Shown here: in pieces, positions 1-7,913 of the stretch
Position numbering within the stretch: the first letter of the stretch is position 1
How the letters are laid out: the number at the start of each line of letters is the position of its first letter
Source of the DNA: Variovorax sp.
Lineage (GTDB): Bacteria; Pseudomonadota; Gammaproteobacteria; Burkholderiales; Burkholderiaceae_C
NCBI GenBank assembly: GCA_004210915.1
Contig: SEGS01000006.1
Span: forward strand, 1 to 64,000
Direction: 5' to 3'
Length of the DNA stretch: 64,000 nucleotides
The notes under the pieces: generated by a model
The model's input: only the letters and a program-made list of their open reading frames with translations
The model's database searches: none
Told to the model about the DNA's origin: nothing
Made by a program: the position numbers and the translations under genes

Positions 1-731
1 GTGTTGGGCTGCAACATGGGATCGGCCAGCGGCGACAGCGCGAGCGGATCGCTGCCCCCGCCCAAGCCACCCATGCCGCCGAACAGGTCGTCGATGCCGT
101 TCGACTTGCCCCCACCCTGGGCGGCGCCGAGGTCGGAGAAATCATCGAGCGAGCCCAGGCCTGCGGCGGGTGCCGGCGTGGCGGCCGGGCCGAGCAGGTC
201 GGCGAACGGGTCCACGGCCGCTGTTCCCCGGCTGGGCGCGCTGGGCGCCATCGGGTCCGGAAAAAGCGCCAGATCGGCGGCCGCCGCCGCGGGCGCCCGT
301 GCGGCGGGAGCGATAGGTGCGGCCGATGGCGGCGCCAGGCCCGCGAGCAAGTCCACAAAAGGATCATCGACCGGCGTGGAGGGTGCGGCGGCCTGCCCCA
401 CGGCCGTGCGCGCCATGTCGGCCGCCAGTTCCACCTTCAGTTCGAAGCCACCGATGACCAGGCGGTCGTCGGCCGCCAGCGGCGTTTCGTTGCCCGCGCC
501 AAGCGCACGACCGTTGACCAGCAAGGGGTTGCTGCCGCGGTCGATCACGAAGAACTCCCCGTCGCGACACAGCACCTGCGCGTGCACGCGCGACACCGTG
601 CGCTCGGGGTCGTCGAGCACGAGCGTGTTGGTTGCTGCGCGTCCGATGGTGCCGCCCGTTGGCCCGAACTCCACCGCGATCGAGGGTTCGGGCGGCACGC
701 CGTGCCGGGTGCTGACGACGATCCGGATCAT
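1..731 (-). CDS. tagH: T6SS-associated FHA domain protein (TagH-like), 3' end cut by window edge
   Basis: The first ~110 residues form a forkhead-associated domain, with GRAATN, the SRVHAQ core and LLVNGR, which in this family binds phosphothreonine. A long Ala/Pro-rich low-complexity stretch follows and the frame stays open to the window edge. In T6SS loci FHA proteins act with a PpkA kinase in threonine-phosphorylation control of assembly, and a PpkA-like kinase lies upstream in this same run. The ATG at 731 overlaps the stop of the DUF4150 gene (ATGA), so translation is probably coupled. The domain call is firm. The role as TagH is inferred from context, since the C-terminus is not visible. 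Confidence 0.85.
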   Translation of the reverse strand, partial: MIRIVVSTRHGVPPEPSIAVEFGPTGGTIGRAATNTLVLDDPERTVSRVHAQVLCRDGEFFVIDRGSNPLLVNGRALGAGNETPLAADDRLVIGGFELKVELAADMARTAVGQAAAPSTPVDDPFVDLLAGLAPPSAAPIAPAARAPAAAAADLALFPDPMAPSAPSRGTAAVDPFADLLGPAATPAPAAGLGSLDDFSDLGAAQGGGKSNGIDDLFGGMGGLGGGSDPLALSPLADPMLQPN

Positions 732-1123
732 GGCGCCAACATCAGGATCTTGGGCTGGCTCGGCACCAGCCGGCAGCCCGGCGCGTTGGTGCTGTTCTGC
801 AACGAGACGCTGGTCATGCGGGTGGCAGGCAGCCCCTTGAGCAACACGGTGAAGGCACCGGTGAGATGCCGGCTGGGGCCCATCACGATCCCCGATGCGA
901 CCCCCGTGGCCAAGCCTGCGTTATCGCCGTTGGTCATAGGAATGGTGGTGCCCATGTTGTGTGCCGGCGCACCCATGAAGAGGATGGTCGGCACATTGGG
1001 AATGGCTGTGGGCCCCATCGCGATGTTGGGATAGGGAATGGGCACCGGGCCGGCCGGGCTGGGGGTGAGACAAACGTCCGGGAACGCGAGATCGGTTCCC
1101 ATGAGCTGGCAGTTGGCAAACAT
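728..1123 (-). CDS. DUF4150 PAAR-like spike-tip protein
   Basis: This 131-residue protein matches the DUF4150 PAAR-like family: CLTPSPAGPVPIPYPNIA near the N-terminus and a Gly/Ala-rich middle (GDNAGLATGVASG). Such proteins cap the VgrG spike and can carry effectors. Here there is no C-terminal extension, so it would be a bare tip. The ATG at 1123 is preferred over the ATG at 1171 because AGGAG sits at the right distance upstream and the family homology begins there. Its place after vgrG, DUF2169 and DUF3540 genes is the usual setting for this family. Any cargo toxin would have to be encoded beyond the left edge or recruited non-covalently. Confidence 0.85.
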   Translation of the reverse strand: MFANCQLMGTDLAFPDVCLTPSPAGPVPIPYPNIAMGPTAIPNVPTILFMGAPAHNMGTTIPMTNGDNAGLATGVASGIVMGPSRHLTGAFTVLLKGLPATRMTSVSLQNSTNAPGCRLVPSQPKILMLAP

Positions 1124-1145
1124 TGGGGCGCTCCTGATGACCGCT

Positions 1146-1787
1146 TCAGCCCATGTGAATCTGCTCGCCATCCACCTTCATCAGGTGAGTGGCGTTGACC
1201 ACCACATTCTGGCCCTGCAGTTGCAGGGTCTGCTCGGCGCGATAGTCGATGTGGCGGCTGTGCACCTGGTCCAGGCCGTCGACGCTGCGCTGGCTCCAGC
1301 GCGCGAACTGCTGCACCCGATCGCAGAACGACTCGAACTGGTCGGCGATGAGCTTGATCCGTCCGAATGCCCAAGAGGCTTCGCGCCCTGTCACGCTCAC
1401 GGTGCCCAGACTGGCGGCCGCTTCGCCGGCGCGCAGCACCAAGGTGTCCGCGTCCAGCGCCAACCGACCCGCGCACAGCTGAAGTTGGCCATCGGCGGAC
1501 TCCAGGCGGCCGCCGGCAGGCAGCCGGGTGCGGGCAGGCGCGCTCTCCTGGCGCTCCAGCACGACGCTGAGGTACAGGCCCTGTGCGAGGTCGCCCGTGA
1601 ACCACACGCGGTCGCCCACCTCCGGCAGCAGCAGGCAGCTTGCGGCGCGGCGCGCGCTCAGCGCGCCCTGCGGCGCCTCGATCCGGAAATGCTCGCCGTC
1701 AGGCGAGGCCTCCAGCACGCGGGCCACGCCCTGCACCGGCACCGGCATCGCGCACATTTGGATCAGGGGGTCGTCTCGATGGCTCAT
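1146..1787 (-). CDS. DUF3540 domain-containing protein
   Basis: This 213-residue protein fits the DUF3540 family, which travels with DUF2169, pentapeptide-repeat and DUF4150 genes beside vgrG. The N-terminal half has an OB-fold-like look (RVLEAS, VGDRVWFTG). The C-terminal half (about 100-213) is rich in regularly spaced polar and hydrophobic residues ending in VNATHLMKVDGEQIHMG, resembling the tail of a VgrG needle. The molecular function is not known; an accessory or adaptor role at the spike is plausible. The ATG at 1787 has GGAG upstream and starts 14 bases after the stop of the pentapeptide gene. Confidence 0.75.
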   Translation of the reverse strand: MSHRDDPLIQMCAMPVPVQGVARVLEASPDGEHFRIEAPQGALSARRAASCLLLPEVGDRVWFTGDLAQGLYLSVVLERQESAPARTRLPAGGRLESADGQLQLCAGRLALDADTLVLRAGEAAASLGTVSVTGREASWAFGRIKLIADQFESFCDRVQQFARWSQRSVDGLDQVHSRHIDYRAEQTLQLQGQNVVVNATHLMKVDGEQIHMG

Positions 1788-1801
1788 GGTGTGCTCCAGG
1801 G

Positions 1802-2854
1802 TCAGGCGGGGTGGGACTGCCAGCGCTCAGCCGCCAGCAATTGGGTGTCGCTTTCCAGCGCGCGCGCACGGTCGGTGTAGTGCGCATCCGCGTCGCGTAC
1901 ACCGTGCAGATTGGCGCGAAACATCGCGCTGCCCTTCAGGTCGGCAGCGCTCAGGTCGGCATGCGAGAAGTCTGCGTAGGTCAGTTCGCAGTCGCTCAGC
2001 ACAACCTTCGGCGCCTGCGCGCCGCGCCAGTTGGTCTGGTACAGGTCGGCGCCACGAAAACTTGCGCCTGCGGCGCGCGCGTTGATGAACAGCGCCTGGC
2101 GCAGCATGGCGCCGTCGAAGCAGGCACCTTCGAGGTCCGCGTCCATGAATATGGCGTTGGGGCCGTGGGCGCGCTCGAATCGCGCCTGCTTCAGGTCCGC
2201 CTGCTGGAAGTTGGCTTGCGCAATGCGGGCGCCGGTGAAGTCGCTGCCCGCGAGCTGCGCGCCGATGAACTGCACATTCTCGAAGTGCAGCCCGGAGAAG
2301 CGCTGTCCTTCGAGGTTGCAGCGCACCAGCACGACGTGCCTGAGCTGCGTTGCCGAAAAGCGGGCCTGGCGCAGATCGCATTCGACCCAGGCGCTGCGCG
2401 CGAGCTGGGTACCGCTGAAGTCCACACGCTGCACCTGGCTGTCGGCCACGGTGAGCTTCTCCGCATCTGCGTCGGCCAGGGACAGCATGTCGACCGCGCA
2501 CCGCGAAAGCGTCACGAAATCCAGCCGCGCGCGGTTCAACGCCAAGCTGACAATTCGACATTCGTGAAAGCAGACGTTGGCCAGTTCGGCGCTCGTCATG
2601 AGCGTCCGCTCGAAATGGCAATCCGCAAGCACGGTGTTCGCCAGCCGCGACTCGCTCATGTCGGCGCCGGCCAGCCGGCAGCCAATGAGGCGGCTTTCGC
2701 CCAGGTCGGCACGCATCAGCCGGGCGCCTTCGAAGGTGCAACGGTCGAACACCGTCGCCGACAGGTCGGCGCCTTCCAGGTCCCAACCGGAGAAATCGTG
2801 CTGGCTCACCGGCTCGCCACGCTGCACACGCGCCAGGAGTTCGGACTTGTCCAT
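1802..2854 (-). CDS. Pentapeptide-repeat protein of the T6SS spike module
   Basis: This 350-residue protein is built almost wholly of pentapeptide repeats of the A(D/N)LXX type, for example DLEGADLSA and ADLKGSAMFRANLHG. It should fold as a right-handed quadrilateral beta-helix. The ATG at 2854 is chosen because it sits one base after the stop of the DUF2169 gene (TGAGATG) and removes a non-repetitive N-terminal stretch. No signal peptide or catalytic motif is seen. Its sequence is similar in style to the C-terminal third of the upstream DUF2169 protein. A structural partner of the spike, an effector or an immunity protein are all possible; the sequence does not decide. Confidence 0.75.
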   Translation of the reverse strand: MDKSELLARVQRGEPVSQHDFSGWDLEGADLSATVFDRCTFEGARLMRADLGESRLIGCRLAGADMSESRLANTVLADCHFERTLMTSAELANVCFHECRIVSLALNRARLDFVTLSRCAVDMLSLADADAEKLTVADSQVQRVDFSGTQLARSAWVECDLRQARFSATQLRHVVLVRCNLEGQRFSGLHFENVQFIGAQLAGSDFTGARIAQANFQQADLKQARFERAHGPNAIFMDADLEGACFDGAMLRQALFINARAAGASFRGADLYQTNWRGAQAPKVVLSDCELTYADFSHADLSAADLKGSAMFRANLHGVRDADAHYTDRARALESDTQLLAAERWQSHPA

Positions 2855-2855
2855 C

Positions 2856-5501
2856 TCAGCTCGCCTCCGCAGCCTGGGGCCGATGGCGCGGATAGGTGCG
2901 CATGTGGGTGGTGAGCGCTGTGTCGAAGCCCGGGCCATGGCGCGCGAGGCGCACGCGTGCCAGATCGGCGCGGTACAGATTGGCCCGGCTGAAATCCGTC
3001 AAATCGAGCCGCGCATGCTGCAGCACTGCGTCCATCAGGTTCGCGCCGGCAAGACTCGCTTCCTGCAGGCCGGCGCGCACCAGCCGGGCCCCGCGCAAAC
3101 TGGCACGGCCCAGATCGGCGCCACGCAGGTCGCACTCGCTGAAATCGCAACCGTCCAGCATCGCGCCGGCCAGCCGGGCCCCAACCATCGACGTGCCCCG
3201 GAAACCGAGGTTGGGCAGCACCGCGCGCGAGAGATCGCAGCCATCGAGCACGCATTGCTGCGCGAAGCAACCGGACTCGATGCGCAAGCCGCACAGCACA
3301 GCCCCCGTTGCCTGAACGGTGACGAAAGCGCACTTGGCGAGGTGCGCCCCTGTAAAGTCCACAGCATCAAGCCGGCACTCGACAAAAAGGCACTGCGCGA
3401 AATGAACGCCTGCGAAGCGGCAGTGCCGCAGGTCACGCTGGAAGAAGCTCAGCATGACCTTGCTGTGCGCGCCGGAGAAGTCGACGGCCAGCAACGTCGC
3501 GTCTTCGAGTCGGATGCCGTCCAGCACGGCACCGCACATGGCGGTCTCGCGCACTTGCGCACGTTGCAGGATCGTGTTGCGCAGCGACGCCCGCGAAAAG
3601 TCGCTGCGTTCGATGACCGCTGCGCCCAGGTTGGCACGGTCGAAGATGGCACCGACGGCCTGGGTCGCCTGCAGCGTGGCGTGCGCCAGTACGGCATCCG
3701 AGAGATCAGCCCCGGTCAGCAACGCGCCCGTCAGATTGGCGTTCTCCATCAGGGCTCCGCGCAGATTTGCACCCGTCAGATCCATGCCGTGCAGGTCGGC
3801 GCCGGACAGGTCCCAACCGGCGAGGCTGCCCCGCGACGCCACCTGCTGCGCCACCCGGTGGCGCACCGGATCGCCGGCTGCACCGGTGCGGCGTGACGCC
3901 GGAATCTGCTGATGTGCCATGCCGCGGTATGCCACCAGCTGTTTGCTGTCTGCATCACGCCAGTGGGCCATCAAGCGCTCGTCGGCGAGCATTTCCTCCA
4001 GTTCGCGGACATCGCCGCCATGGGCCTTGCCAGCCTTGATGAACCCCTGGAAGTCGCGCACCAGGCCGTCTGCGAAGGGCCGGGGCGGACCGGTCGTCTC
4101 CAGCCCGGCCATCTCGCGCTCGATCAGGCCGAAGTCCATCTGCTGCGCCTCGAACACCTGCTTGACGTCGGCCACCGCCTTGGCCTTGTCGACCTCGCCC
4201 TTTTTGACGGCGGCAGCGTGCCGATCTTGCATTTCCTTGCGCAGCCCGATCAGATCGTCCAGCGTGCGTATCTCAGGCAGCGCAGGTCCGTCGACGGGCG
4301 GTGCGTGCACGTCCGGATCCAACCCGTAAGAGGCCACCAGCGCGCGCGCTGCCTCGCGCTCGGCCCGCGCGCGCCGTTGTCCACGGTCGAGTGCGCGGTT
4401 CTCGACCGGTGTGAGATCGAACATCGGCACCACCAGGTCAGCAGGCATGAGGTCTTCCTCACGCAGCGACTCAAGCGCGCCGTGCTCGCGATTCAGGCGC
4501 TTGTCCCGCACCGCCAGGTAGTGGTCGGCGGACCGCGGCGAGCCGACGTCCTCGATGGCACCCATCAGGTGCAACACGTCGGCACCATCGTCTTCCGCGA
4601 TGGCGCCCATGCCTTGAAACACGAGGACGGCGCGTTCAGCCTCCGGGAAAAACCACAGCGTGTTCAGCCGCAGCGCGATCTCGCGAAAGCGCTCGCCGCT
4701 GTCGCGCCGCGTGGTGGCGAAGGCCCGCGCGCGAAGCCCGGGAAGTCGCCCCTGCAATACCGCCTGCTCGGGATGCAAATGATGAAAGGCATAGGCTTCA
4801 TCGGGCGAGAAGGGCTCGTCGCGCTGCTGGTCCGCCGGTGCGCTGTTGAAGCAGGCCCAGTCCGCATCCGGGGCGATGGCGGGAAAGTGCTCGACCAGCC
4901 ATTGCTGGTCGTAGGTCCCGCGCAGCGCAGCACGCTGCGGCCACATGCCGTCGATCGGCCCCAGCCCTGCGGGACGGCCCTGCGCGTCGGGCACGTGCAC
5001 GGCCGCGTGCGGATATTCGATATGCGGCAGCGCGCGTACCGGACCGTCGGCCGTCTGCACCGCGTCCATGCCCATGCCCAGCGGGTTCTCGGGCCAGCGC
5101 GGGCCACCCCAGGTCTGGCTCCAGCCTAAAGGCAGGCTGGCGAACGGCGCAGGCGCAGACATGCGGTCACCCTCCCAGTGGCGCATGCCATGCACCACCA
5201 GGTCTTTGCGCTGCGCGCCCACCTGGGCCCGCAGCGCACAGGCGCCGTGCCCCGGGTTCGGATTGAACACCCGTCCCGATACCAGATATTCACTGCGAAC
5301 GCGCGGAATGCCTTCCTCCAGCGGCCAAGCAGCCTCGGGCTGCGCCGCCCAGAAGGCCCACAGGTCCTTCTCCAGCCAGAGTTTTCGAGCCGTGCCGCCC
5401 AGCGGCACCATGAGCAGGGCCGAGATGCCCAGTTTGATACGGCCGCGAAACTCGAAGCAGCGCGTGATCAGCGACAGCGGCATCGGCTTGATGACTTTCA
5501 T
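2856..5501 (-). CDS. DUF2169 adaptor protein fused to a pentapeptide-repeat domain
   Basis: The 881-residue protein has an N-terminal DUF2169 region (about residues 1-330: MKVIKPMPLSLITRCFEF start, FNPNPGHGA, LPLGWSQTWGG, MGMDAVQ). A helical middle follows, and then a long pentapeptide-repeat domain from about residue 555 to 870 (WDLSGADLHGMDLTGANLRG). In Agrobacterium a DUF2169 protein is known to act as adaptor/chaperone loading an effector onto VgrG; the same is inferred here. The start at 5501 follows the vgrG stop by 7 bases, and the ATG at 5552 is rejected because it reads into vgrG. A 300-residue pentapeptide tail makes this a large version of the family. Confidence 0.82.
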   Translation of the reverse strand: MKVIKPMPLSLITRCFEFRGRIKLGISALLMVPLGGTARKLWLEKDLWAFWAAQPEAAWPLEEGIPRVRSEYLVSGRVFNPNPGHGACALRAQVGAQRKDLVVHGMRHWEGDRMSAPAPFASLPLGWSQTWGGPRWPENPLGMGMDAVQTADGPVRALPHIEYPHAAVHVPDAQGRPAGLGPIDGMWPQRAALRGTYDQQWLVEHFPAIAPDADWACFNSAPADQQRDEPFSPDEAYAFHHLHPEQAVLQGRLPGLRARAFATTRRDSGERFREIALRLNTLWFFPEAERAVLVFQGMGAIAEDDGADVLHLMGAIEDVGSPRSADHYLAVRDKRLNREHGALESLREEDLMPADLVVPMFDLTPVENRALDRGQRRARAEREAARALVASYGLDPDVHAPPVDGPALPEIRTLDDLIGLRKEMQDRHAAAVKKGEVDKAKAVADVKQVFEAQQMDFGLIEREMAGLETTGPPRPFADGLVRDFQGFIKAGKAHGGDVRELEEMLADERLMAHWRDADSKQLVAYRGMAHQQIPASRRTGAAGDPVRHRVAQQVASRGSLAGWDLSGADLHGMDLTGANLRGALMENANLTGALLTGADLSDAVLAHATLQATQAVGAIFDRANLGAAVIERSDFSRASLRNTILQRAQVRETAMCGAVLDGIRLEDATLLAVDFSGAHSKVMLSFFQRDLRHCRFAGVHFAQCLFVECRLDAVDFTGAHLAKCAFVTVQATGAVLCGLRIESGCFAQQCVLDGCDLSRAVLPNLGFRGTSMVGARLAGAMLDGCDFSECDLRGADLGRASLRGARLVRAGLQEASLAGANLMDAVLQHARLDLTDFSRANLYRADLARVRLARHGPGFDTALTTHMRTYPRHRPQAAEAS

Positions 5502-5508
5502 CGAGAGC

Positions 5509-7887
5509 TCACAGGAACACCTTGAGTGCGTCCATCTCAATGCCGGTGGCACTGCTCAGCGCCTCGAGCCCCGCCATCTGCTGCACCGTCATGGCAGAAG
5601 ACGCCTCTGCACCGATGGTTTCAGCCTTCAAGAGAATGGCTGCGGTGGTGGCACCGGTGACTTCTACCTTGACCCCATTGAGCTCGGTGACGATTCCGTT
5701 CACGTCCAGCTTCATGGCATAGCCTTCCTTGATCGTCCCGCCGACCTGCATCAGCTCGAAATCCACGATCTTCGTACCGCCCGGCGCAATGATGTTGAAG
5801 CCGCCCGCGGCGGTGAAGGTCATGGCGCCCGCGGACGTGACGTTCAACGCCGCCCCGATGTTCTGCGTCAACGTCGCACCGATGCTCTGCGTCATGGACG
5901 CGCCCACGGAATCGACGCGGGCGCCACCGACAGTGGTCGTCTCGTTGGCCCCCACAGTGCGCGTTTCGTTGGCTGCAACGGTGTGGTCCCGGTTCGCGCC
6001 GATGTTCACGGTCTCATTGGCGCCGACAGTCTCGGTCCGGTTCGCGCCGATGGTGATGCTCTCGTCGGCGCCGACCGTCTCCGTCCGGTTGCTGCCGATA
6101 TCGATCGTCTCGTCGACCCCGACCTTTTCCGTACGGTTGTTCTTGACCTCGACGTTCTCATCGTTGTCGATGGTCTTCTTGCGGTCATGGCCGACCCAGT
6201 GCGTCTCGTCGGCCTCGACCTCGATGTCCTGGTTCTTCTCCGCATGCAGGTACACCTGCTCGCTGCCCTTCTTGTCCTCGAAGCGGAACTCGTTGAAGTT
6301 GTTGGCGTTGCCCTTGGGCGTGGAGCGGGTTCGAAAGCCGCTCTGGGTATGGGTCTCGAACGGAATCGGCTGGTCGTCGTCGTACACGCGGCCGACGATC
6401 ACCGGGCGATCCGGATCGCCGTTGAGGAAATCGACGATCACCTCCTGCCCGATGCGCGGCGCGAAGTAGCCGCCCCAGCCCTTGCCGGCCCACGGCTGCG
6501 ACACGCGCACCCAACAGGTGGAATCCTCGTTCTCTTCGCCGTAGCGGTCCCAGTGAAACTGCACCTTGACCCGGCCGAAGTCGTCGGCGTGGATCTCCTC
6601 CCCGGCAGGCCCGACCACGATGGCCGTCTGCGGGCCGGGCATGGTGGCGCGCTGCGTCAGTCGCTGCGGCCGGTAGGGCACATCGGCCGGCAAGGCCGTG
6701 ATCACGTAGCTGCTGGTGCCGCGCGGCGATGGCACCGACACGGCATCGTTGATCAGTTCGTCCATCAGGTCCGACTGGCCAGCGTTGACCGGATCGCCTT
6801 GCGACAGCACTTTGAGCACCTTGCGAAGTTCGTCCTGTTCGTCCAGGCTGTGGCTGTTCGGCGGCATGCCCTCGTAGCCACCGTGGCAGGCGTAGAAGGC
6901 GCAGCTGGCGATCAGGTAGTCGCCATCCGCCGGCCCGCGCCCGTCGCCCTTGTAGTGGAAGGACCACCCGGGCGCGACGTCGGCCCAGCGCGTCTTGCCG
7001 TGGAACAGCTGGCGCCGGGCGGCCAGCTCTTCCATCCGGACCTTGGCCACCTCGCCGCGGTCGTCTTCATTGAAGTAGCCGCCGGGAAACTCGAAGACCT
7101 CGAGGTCGGCGAGCTCATGGGTATCGGGGTCGCTCTTGTCGCCGCTCAACTTGACCTTGATGGCCTTGAAGTCACTGTCGCGCGAGGCGTACTTGCCCGA
7201 GTGGGCCGCCTGCATGCCGGTGAAGTACTCCAACTCGGTGTAGCGCGGCTCGCTGGTGGTGCCCTGCCAGGCGCGCAGCGTGTCGTCCGCCGGCAGCACG
7301 CCGTGCGCCACGGCGCTGGTGTCGGACAGGTGCATGGCGTCCGGTGCGTCGTGTCCCCCAAACCAGTAATAGATGCCTTCGTCCTCGAACAGGCGGGAGA
7401 GGAACTGGTAATCGCTTTCCTGGTGCTGCACGCAGTAGCGGCGCTTCCGGTGAACGCCGATCACGTTGTCGGGCTTGGTGCTCTTGAAGCGCTTGAGCGG
7501 GCTGTCTTCGAGCACGGCGTCGAGTACTTCGAGCACCGTCTTGTCCTGGAAGATGCGCGAGTTGGTACGCTTGGTCAGCAGCCAGAACCACGAGCGCAGC
7601 GTGATGTGGTACTGGAAATAGCGCCCGATCGGCGCCGCGCGCACGAAGCGCACCGCATGCCCTTGCGCATGCCGCTGGTGCGTGCCGCCGTCGGCATCCT
7701 TGAATGTCATCTCCACATCGAAGGCATGGCCGAGCACCTTCTTGGGATCGATCGCCTCGTTCTTCGAGAGTACGCGCAACTCGTAACCCGAGGGCCGGGA
7801 GAAGGACTCGTGCCCAACGATGCACCAGAACATCAGGTCGTCGTTCGCAGGTGATTCGCTCTTGATGCGGAAGTCGTTGTCAGCCAT
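5509..7887 (-). CDS. vgrG: VgrG spike protein (TssI)
   Basis: This 792-residue protein has the gp27-like head (SESPANDDLMFWCIVGHE, YQFLSRLFEDEGIYYWF) and a gp5-like OB-fold (RVKVQFHWDRYGEENEDSTCWVRV in part, WAGKGWGG, IGQEVIVDFLNGDPDRP). A needle follows with a strongly periodic segment of about 120 residues (NRTETVGADE and close variants). The C-terminal ~140 residues remain Ala/Gly/Thr-rich beta-helix-like sequence with no recognisable toxin domain. The trimer would form the puncturing tip of the T6SS. The start at 7887 is the ATG of MADNDFRIK; the longer open frame reaching 8700 overlaps clpV and is not used. It lies 26 bases downstream of clpV. Confidence 0.95.
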   Translation of the reverse strand: MADNDFRIKSESPANDDLMFWCIVGHESFSRPSGYELRVLSKNEAIDPKKVLGHAFDVEMTFKDADGGTHQRHAQGHAVRFVRAAPIGRYFQYHITLRSWFWLLTKRTNSRIFQDKTVLEVLDAVLEDSPLKRFKSTKPDNVIGVHRKRRYCVQHQESDYQFLSRLFEDEGIYYWFGGHDAPDAMHLSDTSAVAHGVLPADDTLRAWQGTTSEPRYTELEYFTGMQAAHSGKYASRDSDFKAIKVKLSGDKSDPDTHELADLEVFEFPGGYFNEDDRGEVAKVRMEELAARRQLFHGKTRWADVAPGWSFHYKGDGRGPADGDYLIASCAFYACHGGYEGMPPNSHSLDEQDELRKVLKVLSQGDPVNAGQSDLMDELINDAVSVPSPRGTSSYVITALPADVPYRPQRLTQRATMPGPQTAIVVGPAGEEIHADDFGRVKVQFHWDRYGEENEDSTCWVRVSQPWAGKGWGGYFAPRIGQEVIVDFLNGDPDRPVIVGRVYDDDQPIPFETHTQSGFRTRSTPKGNANNFNEFRFEDKKGSEQVYLHAEKNQDIEVEADETHWVGHDRKKTIDNDENVEVKNNRTEKVGVDETIDIGSNRTETVGADESITIGANRTETVGANETVNIGANRDHTVAANETRTVGANETTTVGGARVDSVGASMTQSIGATLTQNIGAALNVTSAGAMTFTAAGGFNIIAPGGTKIVDFELMQVGGTIKEGYAMKLDVNGIVTELNGVKVEVTGATTAAILLKAETIGAEASSAMTVQQMAGLEALSSATGIEMDALKVFL

Positions 7888-7913
7888 GGGTCGCGCTTTC
7901 GTTCGTCGATCGT

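Noticed and set aside
1-840. 279-residue plus-strand frame starting at the window edge
   Set aside because: Antisense to the FHA-domain gene, which has a clear FHA core on the minus strand.
5930-6120. Repetitive DNA that could suggest a CRISPR-like or tandem array
   Set aside because: The period follows the amino-acid repeat of the VgrG needle and stays in frame; there are no conserved repeats with unique spacers.
4945-7854. 969-residue open frame on the plus strand
   Set aside because: It lies antisense to the DUF2169 and vgrG genes, has no family features and shows the Arg/Ala/Gly-rich composition expected of the opposite strand of high-GC genes.
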